Counted from the stretch's first letter, positions 27,211 through 35,365 are shown. The stretch: 64,000 bases of DNA from an uncultured Bacteroidales bacterium (GCA_934699095.1 CAKUVI010000006.1:1-64000); one strand, 5' to 3'. The notes: generated from the sequence alone by a model not told the origin. A program made the numbers and translations.

Positions 27211-28308
27211 ATGGGTTTGAAATGTGGCATAGTGGGACTTACCAATTCAGGTAAAACGACGATGTTCAACTGCATATCCAACACAAAGGCGGCGGTGACT
27301 GAATTTGCGTACAGCACAAACAAGTCGAACATTGGTGTGTGCGCTGTTCCAGACGAGCGTCTCGCCCATATCAACAGCTTTATCCAGGCAGACAAATTGG
27401 TGTATGCCAACCTTGATATAGTCGATATTCCTGGTTTGGCCAAAGGTGCAAGCCAGGGAGCCGGCATAGGCAACGGTTTTCTTGCCGATGTGCGCCTGTG
27501 CGATGCTCTGATTCACGTGCTCCGTTGTTTCGATAACGATGCTCTCCCGCACGAGGAGGGCTCTATAGACCCGGTGCGCGACATCGAAATAGTGGATTTT
27601 GAGTTGCAGTGCAAAGACCTCGAACAGATAGAGCGCAAAATAGCAAAGGTGGAGAAGGCCGCCAAAGTTGGAGACAAAACAGCAAAACACGATTTTGAGG
27701 TCCTGAAAAAATACAAGGAACATCTTGAAAGTTTCCAGAATGTGCGCACTTTGGAAGTCACTCCAGACGAGCACGCTGTTGTGGCAGACATGATGCTGCT
27801 CACTGAAAAACCTGTGATGTTTGTATGCAACGTCAATGACGATGACGCTGCAACGGGCAACGCATATTCCGAAGCTGTTAAAAAGTATGTTGAGGAACAT
27901 GGTGGTGAAATGTTGGTCATAGCTGCAAAGATAGAGTCGGAGATAGCTGAACTTGAGAGCGAAGAAGACAGAAAGGCGTTTCTTGAGGATGTTGGGCTGA
28001 AAGAGCCTGGAGTGAACAAGGTTATCCGTTCAGCCTACAAGATGCTTGATCTGATCTCGTTCTTTACGGTCGGTGGCAAGGAAAACAGGGCATGGACGAT
28101 TCATCGCGGAATGCTTGCACCGCAGGCGGCTGGTGTGATACACAGCGATTTGGAGCGCGGATTCATTCGTGCCGAGGTCATCAAATACGACGACCTGGTG
28201 AAATACGGGTCGGAACTGAAATGCAAGGAGGCCGGCAAGTTGGCGGTTGAAGGCAAGAACTACGAAGTGCAGGACGGCGACATCCTGCATATAAGGTTCA
28301 ACGTGTAG
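27211..28308 (+). CDS. ychF: YchF-type (Obg family) ATPase, divergent
   Basis: Cytosolic P-loop NTPase of the YchF/OLA1 branch, 365 residues, full length. It has the G1 loop GLTNSGKTT near residue 10 and the G3 segment DIPGLAKGASQGAGIGNGFL. The middle helical insertion and the C-terminal TGS-like domain (RGMLAPQAAGVIHSDLERGFIRAEVI) are present. YchF normally reads GLPNVGKST and YPFCTIEPN at G1 and switch I; here these are GLTNSGKTT and FAYSTNKSN, so this is a variant copy. YchF prefers ATP and interacts with ribosomes. A good Shine-Dalgarno-like GAGGAGAT precedes the ATG, unusual for this phylum. Confidence 0.85.
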   Translation: MGLKCGIVGLTNSGKTTMFNCISNTKAAVTEFAYSTNKSNIGVCAVPDERLAHINSFIQADKLVYANLDIVDIPGLAKGASQGAGIGNGFLADVRLCDALIHVLRCFDNDALPHEEGSIDPVRDIEIVDFELQCKDLEQIERKIAKVEKAAKVGDKTAKHDFEVLKKYKEHLESFQNVRTLEVTPDEHAVVADMMLLTEKPVMFVCNVNDDDAATGNAYSEAVKKYVEEHGGEMLVIAAKIESEIAELESEEDRKAFLEDVGLKEPGVNKVIRSAYKMLDLISFFTVGGKENRAWTIHRGMLAPQAAGVIHSDLERGFIRAEVIKYDDLVKYGSELKCKEAGKLAVEGKNYEVQDGDILHIRFNV

Positions 28309-28350
28309 TTAGTAATTACTCATTCCTAATTACTAATTACTCACTGTATT

Positions 28351-28423
28351 GCGGTAGTAGCTCAGTTGGCAGAGCGGCGGCTTCCCAAGCCGCAGGTCGC
28401 GGGTTCGAACCCCGTTTACCGCT
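28351..28423 (+). tRNA. tRNA-Gly (anticodon CCC)
   Basis: A 73 nt cloverleaf. The acceptor is GCGGTAG/TTACCGC, the D arm GCTCAGTTGGCAGAGC, and the anticodon stem GCGGC/GCCGC with loop TTCCCAA (anticodon CCC). The T arm is CGGGTTCGAACCCCG. The CCA end is not encoded. The 3' end adjoins a phage-gene remnant, which fits use of this tRNA as an integration site. Confidence 0.96.
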
Positions 28424-29162
28424 CAAACGTTCCAAAAACAATCAGTGTCAGCGACTTACAGCGGTAGGTTGCTGATTTTTGTTTAAAATCGGGACAGAAA
28501 CGGGACAAACATTCTTTGAGCGACTTGTCCTTGAGCATGTCTGTCGATTTCTTGTAAACGTCCACCATCTTGCCTATGACCAGCGTTGCGTCATCGCCCA
28601 GCACGTCCCCCATGGAGACGTTGATGATGTCCGCCGCCTCCACGAACTGCTGCACCAGCTCCTTGGAGGAGATGCCCAGCTTTCCGGCGATGTAGGCGAG
28701 GTTGTTGAGCTGTTCGCGGCTGGTGCGGGTGTCCAGGTTCTTGAAGCTCTCGTTGAGTTCCTCCACCTGCTCGCGGGTCAGCCCCGTGGTCTTGATGACG
28801 TCGGAATAGACATCGTCCATGGCGACGAGGTCGGTGGCCACCTGCTTGAGGGTTGAAGTCACGTTGTCGAGCGAGGAGAGGATTTGCGTCAGGCCTCCGA
28901 TGCCCGTGCCGAACTGCAGGACTTTGTTGTACATTTCCGACCACGCGGAGGCGGCGGAGCCGATGTTCTGCGCGTGTTCCTTGAGGTACTGCCTCAGTTC
29001 CTTGATTTTCTTGGCATGGGCGATGTACTCGTCCGAGCCGATGACCATGCGGTTCTGCTCGTTGATGAGCTTGTTCATCTCGGAACGTATCTGCTTGACG
29101 GAGGCCTCCACCTCCTTGCCGTTGATGTAGATGGTTACCCTGCGGGTACTGCTCTTTGCCAT
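28416..29162 (-). pseudogene. Truncated phage tail tape-measure protein, N-terminal fragment
   Basis: An open frame of 248 residues whose first 212 match the N terminus of phage tail tape-measure proteins: RRVTIYINGKEVEASVKQIR, coiled-coil helices and a region typical of TP901-type tape measures (TGLTREQVEELNESFKNLD, YIAGKLGISSKELVQQFVEAA). Complete tape-measure proteins are usually several times longer. After residue 212 the sequence changes and the frame runs into the 3' end of tRNA-Gly, so the gene was cut by a rearrangement or integration edge. No other phage genes, integrase or second attachment site were seen nearby. It is therefore read as a residue of a prophage or other tRNA-targeted element and is probably not functional. 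Confidence 0.8.
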
Positions 29163-29222
29163 AAACTTGTAGTTTGTGGCAAAGATGGCCTAAACGCCCG
29201 TCACGGTATGGGACGGCATAAG

Positions 29223-29255
29223 AAAACCGCAGTCGTGCTGATTGACTGCGGTTTT
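29223..29255. terminator. Bidirectional terminator hairpin
   Basis: A perfect 12 bp stem, AAAACCGCAGTC (29223-29234) and GACTGCGGTTTT (29244-29255), with a 9 nt loop. Its A-rich and T-rich flanks make it functional in both directions. It lies 5' of the tape-measure fragment, so it probably ended a gene now lost. Confidence 0.85.
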
Positions 29256-29336
29256 GTTTCCTTGATGTCCGCGACAACGATAGAAACGGTTATGAGGACG
29301 TTAGGACGAAATTTGAGTGGATAGCGTGCCTGGTAG

Positions 29337-29357
29337 CCCCCCCCCCAAAAAAAAAAA
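29337..29357. repeat. Homopolymer tract C10A11
   Basis: Ten C followed by eleven A residues lie immediately after the stop codon of the minus-strand membrane ORF at 29358. On the minus strand this is T11G10. It is prone to slippage or sequencing error. Confidence 0.7.
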
Positions 29358-30010
29358 TTATTCGTTTTTTTTCATTTTTCTTTTGGTTGAAGCTTGCAAG
29401 CAAATCGAACTAATAATCAACACAGCAACCGCAAGGATAACGAACACCAACAATACCCTATAAACTGTATTATTTTCGTATTTGAAGGATAATAGAAGCA
29501 CAAGAAGAGATGTCAATACCCCATAAGCAAGATTTAACAAAACATCTACAGGTTTAGAAAAGGATAAATCCTTAAGCAGATTTACTTTTTCATCGTATTT
29601 CGAAGAGTATTCGTTGATTATCTTTTGTTTTTCGTTATTCTCATATTTTTCTTTTATAGATTCTGTTCGTTCATTAACGATTTTACCTAAATCCTCGTTT
29701 AAAAACTTAACAGCTTGAAATACGTATTCATTATAATCTTGGGCGTTAATTCTTGAATATATTTCATTCGTTTTTGAGGTGTGTCTAAATTCCTTTTCTC
29801 TATTTCATCCACTTTTTTATCCTTGTAGACAAAATATGTATAACACAACAATTCAGGATGCTTTTCTCCTTTTGAAAATTCATTGCAGACTGAAAAAGGA
29901 TGCTCCCTGTTTATCCCATCAGGAAAACTTGAAAGATATTCAACATCAGGGTAGCGGGACTTAACGAAAGAATCCCAATGATTTTTAATATAATTACCAT
30001 TTTGTGACAT
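29358..30010 (-). pseudogene. Unrecognised protein with C-terminal membrane segments, one-base frameshift
   Basis: Two frames together make one plausible protein. Frame one starts at ATG 30010 (MSQNGNYIKNHWDSFVKSRY) and stops at 29699. A second frame is open from about 29805 to 29358 without a good start. It reads EFRHTSKTNEIYSRIN, then a long charged helix, then two membrane segments (LLNLAYGVLTSLLVLLLSF and VLLVFVILAVAVLIISSICL) and a basic tail. The span is 653 bp, so adding one base gives 217 residues in one frame. The likely site is the A4 run at 29794-29797. The start overlaps the end of the neighbouring gene by 17 bases. Unknown function. Alternatives are programmed -1 frameshifting, a sequencing error, or two separate short genes. 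Confidence 0.55.
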
Positions 30011-30253
30011 GCTTTAAATTTTTTCTAATTGTGGCTGAAATATCACTTGTCGGGATGACAGCATCACCTATTACTGTATTAAAAATAAAAGAAGATTTAA
30101 CAGGACCTCTCCTTGCAACAGAGTCTTGATTTTTCTAAAGATTTCTACATTAGAAACTTGACTATGGCCAGTGTCTATAACAACTTTAGGTATGGCCATG
30201 CTTTTAGATAATTTGATTTCACTAAATTTACGATGTTTATTGGTATTTCTCAT
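29994..30253 (-). pseudogene. Short unrecognised gene, one-base frameshift
   Basis: From ATG 30253 the frame gives MRNTNKHRKFSEIKLSKSMA and continues to VEIFRK, where an A5 run occurs (30130-30134). In the present frame it ends at 30071 with a low-complexity leucine tail. With one extra A it instead reads KNQDSVARRGPVKSSFIFN and on to IRKNLKHVTKW, ending at 29994, inside the start of the next gene. The corrected product is 86 residues. The natural overlap with the next start (ATG within the last codons) supports the corrected reading. I recognise no family. It is likely the first gene of a two-gene unit with 29358-30010. Confidence 0.5.
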
Positions 30254-30401
30254 TATAATATTTTTTGAGTGCGAAATCACAAAAAATATTTCTCAATCAT
30301 TGTAAAGTAAAAATGTTACTTATTCAATTCACCACCGCATTCCCACTAAATTGTTTCTTTTGAAACCAATGCAATTGATAGTAAACGGAAATATAGGACA
30401 T

Positions 30402-31400
30402 TTATTGCACTTTCGTTATGATCCAATCTGTGATTTCCTTTTCAGATAGGAGCCCGCCGACAAGGCGGTCAATTTCCACTCCGTCTTTCAATAAAATAAT
30501 GGTTGGCACTATTTTCACTTTGAATCTATCTGCTGTCACAGGAGAATCGTCAATGTCTATTTTGTAAAAAGCTACCGTCTTTCGATGCTGACGTGCGAGG
30601 TTTTCCAAACGTGGTTCTATTAGTCGGCACGGGCCACACCATCTCGCCCCGAAATCCAACAGCACAAAGCCCTTTTTTACCTTCTTGTCGAAAACTTCAT
30701 CGGTGATTTTTTCCACATATTCCCCCTTTTTGGGGGCAAGCATCTCGTTGATTTTCAAGCTGTCGCATTCCCGATAGACAATATTGCCTTTTTCGTCCTG
30801 GGTGATCACGATGGCCTTCTCCTCATCGGGAAGGGCGAACAGCGCCATATCCACATCTCCGTAGCGCAAGTCCTGTAACTCCTTGGAGGTGCGCATCCTA
30901 ATCCCTTTCATCGTCAGTTCGGATTCCGATTTCACCACGAGCCCATATTGAAGGTCTGCGAAAACCCCATAATTGAATGGTATCTTGAAAGAGGTGTCGA
31001 TCCAAACGGTGCTTTTCCCTTGCATCATTTCCGTTTCAATCTCGTATTCCACCCGGAGACAGGAGTATCCGTTGACGGGAACAAGGGTGTCAGAAAACAG
31101 CAGTGGCGTGTCGTCGGAGCTTTTTCCCATCGTCTTTCTGGTGACAATCGGAGTTCCCATCATGGATTGGATGCTCACAAGCTCTTGTGAATCACCCCTA
31201 TAGATGATTTTTGATTTTATATCGGGCATGTCAGACACGACATTATCTCCTTTATAATATTCCACAAACTTCGATTCAGAGGCCATCCCTCCCGACGTTT
31301 TTTGCACGTATGTCAGCCGGCCCTCGAATAATGACTGGGATGAAATGCTGTTGACTGCAATCACAGTCAACAGCATGAGTAAAAGCGCAATTTGTTTCAT
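30402..31400 (-). CDS. Exported GLPGLI-like protein fused to a thioredoxin domain
   Basis: Exported protein of 332 residues. A signal peptide (LMLLTVIAVNSISSQ) is followed by about 200 residues resembling the GLPGLI/DUF4412 family (FEGRLTYVQKTSG, VNGYSCLRVEYE, VWIDTSFKIPFNYGVF). A thioredoxin fold then occupies about 225-332: VLLDFGARWCGPCRLIEP with the catalytic CGPC, YKIDIDDSP, and the cis-proline IVPTIILLKDG. It should act in the periplasm as a disulfide reductase or isomerase. It lies 6 bp downstream of a cysteine-rich lipoprotein gene on the same strand, so the cysteines of that protein are an obvious candidate substrate; this is inference. Confidence 0.85.
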   Translation of the reverse strand: MKQIALLLMLLTVIAVNSISSQSLFEGRLTYVQKTSGGMASESKFVEYYKGDNVVSDMPDIKSKIIYRGDSQELVSIQSMMGTPIVTRKTMGKSSDDTPLLFSDTLVPVNGYSCLRVEYEIETEMMQGKSTVWIDTSFKIPFNYGVFADLQYGLVVKSESELTMKGIRMRTSKELQDLRYGDVDMALFALPDEEKAIVITQDEKGNIVYRECDSLKINEMLAPKKGEYVEKITDEVFDKKVKKGFVLLDFGARWCGPCRLIEPRLENLARQHRKTVAFYKIDIDDSPVTADRFKVKIVPTIILLKDGVEIDRLVGGLLSEKEITDWIITKVQ

Positions 31401-31406
31401 ACAATA

Positions 31407-32003
31407 CTAACTATGAAGACTATTAAGGCGTATACACAATTCAGTGCAAGCAAGCACACAAGGAATGTATGCTTCAGCAAGTGACATACATGCCATAGAA
31501 CAAATAAACAAACAATCCCGTGGATCTAATCTATCTATCGCAACCGCACTATTCCCATTGTAATTGTGTACAACTTGGCCCACTCTTTGAAGAGCTCTTC
31601 GGGAACAATCTTCGCAGGGAGATTCATAGTATTGTTCACAAATACCAGGATAATCTTCCTCAAGGTTTTGTAAAACGTTTAGAAGTTCTTCTTTAAAACC
31701 TTCGAAAAAGGCAGAATCCAAACCCGTAATCTCTTTGAATCCTTCAAAGTCTTCATTGTCGCAAATGTTTAAAAACATTTCTCTATCCAATCCATAGGCG
31801 CGATCACAGGCGGCCCAAAAATCAACTGCAAGTTCTTTTGAAGTCGCATAATAAGTATTAAAATCAATACGTGAAGAATAATCCTTGGAGATTTCTGGTT
31901 GGATGTCGTGGTGGTACTTTTCTTTATTACATGAGACAATTGCAACGCAGATTCCACAAAAAACGAGAACTAAACCTATTGTATAAAATGCTTTCTTTTT
32001 CAT
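31407..32003 (-). CDS. Cysteine-rich lipoprotein, unknown function
   Basis: Predicted lipoprotein of 198 residues from the ATG at 32003; longer starts at 32021 or 32093 are less convincing. The signal helix YTIGLVLVFCGICVAIVSC ends in a lipobox-like cysteine. The mature part is acidic and helical, then becomes cysteine-rich: at least eleven cysteines after the lipobox, including GICEQYYESPCEDC and a C-terminal cluster CLFICSMACMS, IPCVLACTELC. No family was recognised. It is followed at 6 bp by the thioredoxin-domain gene, which suggests that its cysteines form disulfides requiring that enzyme. The upstream gap holds the candidate RNA on the other strand. Confidence 0.65.
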   Translation of the reverse strand: MKKKAFYTIGLVLVFCGICVAIVSCNKEKYHHDIQPEISKDYSSRIDFNTYYATSKELAVDFWAACDRAYGLDREMFLNICDNEDFEGFKEITGLDSAFFEGFKEELLNVLQNLEEDYPGICEQYYESPCEDCSRRALQRVGQVVHNYNGNSAVAIDRLDPRDCLFICSMACMSLAEAYIPCVLACTELCIRLNSLHS

Positions 32004-32066
32004 TTCTCCTGAATATTTCATTATGAAAAAAAATTTTTTCTTCTGCACAAAACAGCAAGAAAAAGT

Positions 32067-32290
32067 TATCTTTGCCGCCACTTTGTCACGCACGCCTTAC
32101 GAGTACGGAAATATCGTAAGATTGTGTTGTAGAACAATGCCATACGGGTACTTGTCTTATAGCAGGGATTTCGTTGTCCTATGCGAAAGAATGGCGATTT
32201 CCCTGCGCGGTACCTGCCTCTCTGCCATCGGCACGTGCTGTAATGGCAGAGAGCAAAGTATTAAGCAGCCCACTTTGCCCAACCAATAGA
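32067..32290 (+). ncRNA. Candidate structured non-coding RNA with own promoter
   Basis: A TATCTTTG -7 box at 32067-32074 (start expected near 32081) faces right, opposite to the flanking genes. Downstream are six inverted repeats in order: CTTACGA/TCGTAAG (32096-32120); ATTGT/ACAAT (32121-32138); GGGTAC/GTACCT (32146-32151, 32210-32215) enclosing GCAGGGA/TCCCTGC (32162-32168, 32200-32206) and TTTCG/CGAAA; CTCTCTGCCAT/ATGGCAGAGAG (32218-32228, 32243-32253); GCAAAGT/ACTTTGC (32253-32278); CAACCAA/TTTGGTTG near 32280-32298. The density of stems is unlike the neighbouring spacers. It does not look like tmRNA, RNase P or SRP RNA. No T-rich terminator follows. Short open frames in it are judged chance. 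Confidence 0.5.
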
Positions 32291-32382
32291 TTTTGGTTGA
32301 CAACAAACAACATCTGATCATACAAACAATGTTAAACATGCATATTTTGTTTATGCAGCACTAAAGTGACTGCAGATAATTA

Positions 32383-32868
32383 TTATTGGATAGGTTGGAA
32401 AAACTTTTCTGGTCCGTTTTGAAAATCCTTCACATTCATACTTTTATATGCGACGATTTGTTTGTTTTTTATTTTAAGTATTGAAATTCCTGCAATACCC
32501 AATGCCATGTGGTCCAATTTATTAGTCTTGTCTATTAGGAAATTGTTGTCAATAGATAAAATGTTTTCGGGAAGAGCATCTAAAGTGGATTGAGAAATAA
32601 GTATTGCATTATATTTATTTTTTATGACTGTCGGATTAAGAGTAAGGAAGTGGCATGTTGATTTGTTACAGTTGAAACAACCGTTGGGTAATATAAACAA
32701 GTATTCACCGTCTGTGACTGCAAAATCCGGAAATGTTTCTTGCATATATGTTATAAAATAACTACTTCTTTTTTGAAGTTCTGGATCAGTTATAGACAAA
32801 GTATGTCCTCCTGTGAAAATAATAAAATACGCTGAAACGAACCATGAAATAACTATTATTTTCTTCAT
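32383..32868 (-). CDS. Membrane-anchored or exported CxxC protein, possibly thioredoxin-like
   Basis: A 161-residue protein with an N-terminal signal or anchor (KKIIVISWFVSAYFIIFTGG). A GCFNCNKSTC segment near residue 65 follows a strand-like EYLFILPN, which resembles the active-site position of thioredoxin-like proteins. Later strands NAILISQSTLDAL, DNNFLIDKTNKL and ISILKIKNKQIV fit such a fold, and the short length suggests a reduced form. The start codon overlaps the stop of the propeller-like gene by four bases (ATGA), so the two are translationally coupled. Function is not known; a redox role is inferred from the cysteine motif and neighbours. Confidence 0.65.
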   Translation of the reverse strand: MKKIIVISWFVSAYFIIFTGGHTLSITDPELQKRSSYFITYMQETFPDFAVTDGEYLFILPNGCFNCNKSTCHFLTLNPTVIKNKYNAILISQSTLDALPENILSIDNNFLIDKTNKLDHMALGIAGISILKIKNKQIVAYKSMNVKDFQNGPEKFFQPIQ

Positions 32869-34031
32869 AATAATTTACAAATTACAAATGATGATAGTTT
32901 GTCGGATGATATTGATAAATCTTTAATAGCAATACCTTCAGGTACAACCATCAAGTCGTGTTTGCTATATTGTTTTGGCATATCTATTTCTCCGATTTGA
33001 TGAAACTCTTTGTCCAAAACAATTAATGACCAAGGTTTATCCGCCGCACTGTTGCGAGTTCCATCCTCGTTTTCTGCTGACATAGCTCGAGAAACGACAA
33101 TATAATAATACTCTCTGTAAGAATCATATCTTAAATACATATAGGATGTGCTTTCACAACCCATTTTGCTCAAGTAATTGTAATCAAATATCTTACTTGT
33201 ATCAATTGTATGATTGACGTGGTGCTGGTATTTGCTTCTAAAATAATAACTGCTTTGATTCCCTGTTTTAGTGTCAACAACGTAGATGGAGTCTATGAAC
33301 CAAAATAAGGTTGCTAATTCTAATTTTTTATTAGGGGCAACCCAATACCAATATTTGTAGTAGGTTGAATCCTCTCGTAAGTGTGTTTCTGGGAACTTCC
33401 CAATACCTTCTTGTTGAGATAAAGCTTGTTTTCCTATAGAAAATTTCGTATAAATGGGTCTTGAGAACATTTTCTTTCTAGACGATGGATTTATAGCATA
33501 ATTAGATTCGCTAACCAGAAAAGATTCGCAAAACAATGTGCCAGAGTCTTTCTTAATAGGAATATAACAAAAGTATGGTGTTGTATTTATCGTGAACAAC
33601 TCTCCATTTTCCTGCCTCATATTCATATGTACGGTGTCAATTATAATAGATTTATTGTTGATACGACAAAAGAAAGGATCTGAAGAGAACTGCACTAAAA
33701 TATTAGACTCGTTTTCAACGATCACATTTGAAAATGAATTGTCCAAAGTGAAAGTGGTTTTTGGGGCTAATGAACCAACACAATAATTAAGAACAACTCT
33801 CCCACTATTATTCTTGTAGTAATAAATGTTTACTTGTTCTTTTTCTTCTTTAGAATAGAAAGAGCGTATTCTTCCAATATTGTGCTTTATCACAATGGTA
33901 TCACATGGAACAATATTCGAAAGAGTACGATTATATGATGTTGAGTTCCATAGTAGTGAAAGAAACAATAAAGGGCTAAAGCAACATACTGTTGCCTTGG
34001 CCCTTTTATATATATAATTATTGAACCACAT
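32865..34031 (-). CDS. Exported beta-propeller-like protein (DUF4221/BF3164-like)
   Basis: Exported protein of 388 residues with an N-terminal hydrophobic stretch (CCFSPLLFLSLLWNSTS) that may be a signal or lipoprotein sequence. The body is almost all beta strands in repeating blocks (YYKNNSGRVVLNYC, SNILVQFSSDPFFCRIN, SIYVVDTKTGNQSSYYF, YYYIVVSRAMS, WSLIVLDKEFHQIGEIDMP, HDLMVVPEGIAIKDLS). The last two blocks, with a final L/F strand, are typical of the DUF4221/BF3164-like six-bladed propeller lipoproteins of Bacteroidota. The match is tentative. The start overlaps the end of the cysteine-rich lipoprotein gene by 14 bases, and the end overlaps the next gene by four, so three genes are coupled. 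Confidence 0.65.
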   Translation of the reverse strand: MWFNNYIYKRAKATVCCFSPLLFLSLLWNSTSYNRTLSNIVPCDTIVIKHNIGRIRSFYSKEEKEQVNIYYYKNNSGRVVLNYCVGSLAPKTTFTLDNSFSNVIVENESNILVQFSSDPFFCRINNKSIIIDTVHMNMRQENGELFTINTTPYFCYIPIKKDSGTLFCESFLVSESNYAINPSSRKKMFSRPIYTKFSIGKQALSQQEGIGKFPETHLREDSTYYKYWYWVAPNKKLELATLFWFIDSIYVVDTKTGNQSSYYFRSKYQHHVNHTIDTSKIFDYNYLSKMGCESTSYMYLRYDSYREYYYIVVSRAMSAENEDGTRNSAADKPWSLIVLDKEFHQIGEIDMPKQYSKHDLMVVPEGIAIKDLSISSDKLSSFVICKLL

Positions 34032-34536
34032 AAGGAAGAGCTATTGTAGAGTTGTCAGAATTATTTGTGAAAACAAACACTCTGTTATTTGATTTTTTTT
34101 GAACAAAAATTTCTGACAAGAAGTAATTGCCTGATTTAAGTTTTACAAGGAAGTCAGTCTCATGCAAAGCTGGGAAAAGATCTTCATAGTTAGACTTGTC
34201 ATTAAAAAACAAAGCAATTTCTTCGGGATCGTTATCTAGGAGATCTGATAAATCCTCAAGATTGTTTCCACCTTTAATTCCACCTCCACCAGGTTGAGAA
34301 GGAGGTGTGATGACAACACAGGGGGCGCAATTTAGTCCAGGATTATTGCAATACTCATGACAGTCTTCGCACCAATCAGTAACATAAGGTTGGCATCCAA
34401 TCTCTTCGGGATTTACCCCCGCTTTTAGTTGGCTATAATTCGTGTTGCTTTGATTTGATGCTGGGGAAAGGCTTTCTTTTTCGCAACTGAAGAGAAAAAC
34501 TGAAATTGACAAAATTACAACAAAAATTTTTTTCAT
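34018..34536 (-). CDS. Cysteine-rich lipoprotein, unknown function
   Basis: Lipoprotein of 172 residues from the ATG at 34536; the 27 preceding codons are unlikely to be translated. The signal peptide KKIFVVILSISVFLFSC ends in a lipobox. A compact motif with six cysteines follows (GCQPYVTDWCEDCHEYC, then NCAPC), then a proline/glycine linker (PPSQPGGGGIKGG) and a charged C-terminal domain. The short cysteine-rich segment next to a propeller-like lipoprotein and a redox-type gene recalls the NVEALA-type peptide loci of Bacteroidota, though the NVEALA motif itself is absent. It is first of three coupled genes. Function unknown. Confidence 0.7.
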   Translation of the reverse strand: MKKIFVVILSISVFLFSCEKESLSPASNQSNTNYSQLKAGVNPEEIGCQPYVTDWCEDCHEYCNNPGLNCAPCVVITPPSQPGGGGIKGGNNLEDLSDLLDNDPEEIALFFNDKSNYEDLFPALHETDFLVKLKSGNYFLSEIFVQKKSNNRVFVFTNNSDNSTIALPYVVQ

Positions 34537-34823
34537 ATTTACTATATTAATTGAAAATAAAAACTCTAATCTGATTCGTGTCGTTCTCCCTCGTTTCTCA
34601 ACGAAGGCCGAAAACAATCCTGTTATTAGGCATACCTGATTATTTTGCTTTAGCTGTAAAAATAATCCTTGAACGCATGGAGCTCAACAGGAGAACAGTA
34701 TTTATTAAGCGCCCTGTTCTGGGGCACAATAGTGTCATTTTTCTTACCGAAAATTGACACGAATGTCTATGATGGAGTGTTTTTGCAGTCATATTCTGTG
34801 ATAGGTTGTCAAGAATAAGTTTA

Positions 34824-35324
34824 CTAATAATTGCTATATGCCGCTGTCTCGCTGAAGAACAGTCCAGTAAAGGTGAACTGTAATGTTGCTGTGTCACGAT
34901 AGACCATCTGTTCTGGAATGTTCAGGAAGATGCGGTTATTCTTTTCGTCCGTATAACTTAACGAGCGGTCTGGCATAAGGAAAAAATCATCTGAAGTAAG
35001 ATCGAATGTGTCCGTTGTGGTAGCAGAAATTTCTGTACCAACCTGCTGAAGCTGGACGGCTGCAGTCCTCAAGCAATCGTCACCTGTACCAATACAATTA
35101 ACATGAACAAGCTGACCGTACATCATTATACATCCTTTGCAATCTTTACCACTGTGCCCAACAGCTAATGCCAATAGGTGTGTTGAGTTCCCGCTTTTTC
35201 CATCATTGGGTATTGCTATCACACGGTTGCGTGTTTGTTCATACGTTGCTGTCTGGTTCTCCTCTTTCCTGCACGCTCCAAGCAACAAGGCCGCGAGCAG
35301 TGTCAATGTCATTACTTTTTTCAT
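34824..35324 (-). CDS. Small lipoprotein, unknown function
   Basis: Lipoprotein of 166 residues. The signal peptide KKVMTLTLLAALLLGAC is a good lipobox. The mature part has four cysteines (KDCKGCIMM, NCIGTGDDC) that could form disulfides, followed by strand-rich sequence (DDFFLMPDRSLSYTD, RIFLNIPEQMV, LQFTFTGLFF). No family was recognised. It is the gene nearest to the divergent LytTR regulator. A minus-strand TACTTTTG box at 35366-35373 is a plausible promoter, lying beside the GAGGGG repeat array, so it is likely to be controlled by that regulator. Confidence 0.65.
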   Translation of the reverse strand: MKKVMTLTLLAALLLGACRKEENQTATYEQTRNRVIAIPNDGKSGNSTHLLALAVGHSGKDCKGCIMMYGQLVHVNCIGTGDDCLRTAAVQLQQVGTEISATTTDTFDLTSDDFFLMPDRSLSYTDEKNNRIFLNIPEQMVYRDTATLQFTFTGLFFSETAAYSNY

Positions 35325-35365
35325 TGCGCTTTGATTTTGATGTTAATTCATTACTTTTTCGGCGG

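Noticed and set aside
27247..27900. A 217-codon minus-strand open frame
   Set aside because: It is antisense to ychF; codon structure belongs to ychF and the translated sequence is cysteine- and histidine-rich noise.
28351..29255. A complete prophage or integrative element
   Set aside because: Only one truncated phage gene is seen, and no integrase, capsid, portal, terminase or second tRNA-derived att site was found.
29358..29540. The TTG-initiated 60-residue membrane ORF as an independent gene
   Set aside because: The same frame stays open for about 260 more bases upstream with protein-like sequence, so it is read as the 3' part of a longer, frameshifted gene.
32023..32289. A small protein gene on the plus strand (88 or 50 codons)
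   Set aside because: The frame runs through several perfect stems and begins upstream of the promoter box, and all three frames are partly open. A structured RNA explains the region better.
34640..34897. An 85-codon minus-strand open frame
   Set aside because: It overlaps the end of the lipoprotein gene at 34824 in another frame, lacks any signal or motif and looks like chance.
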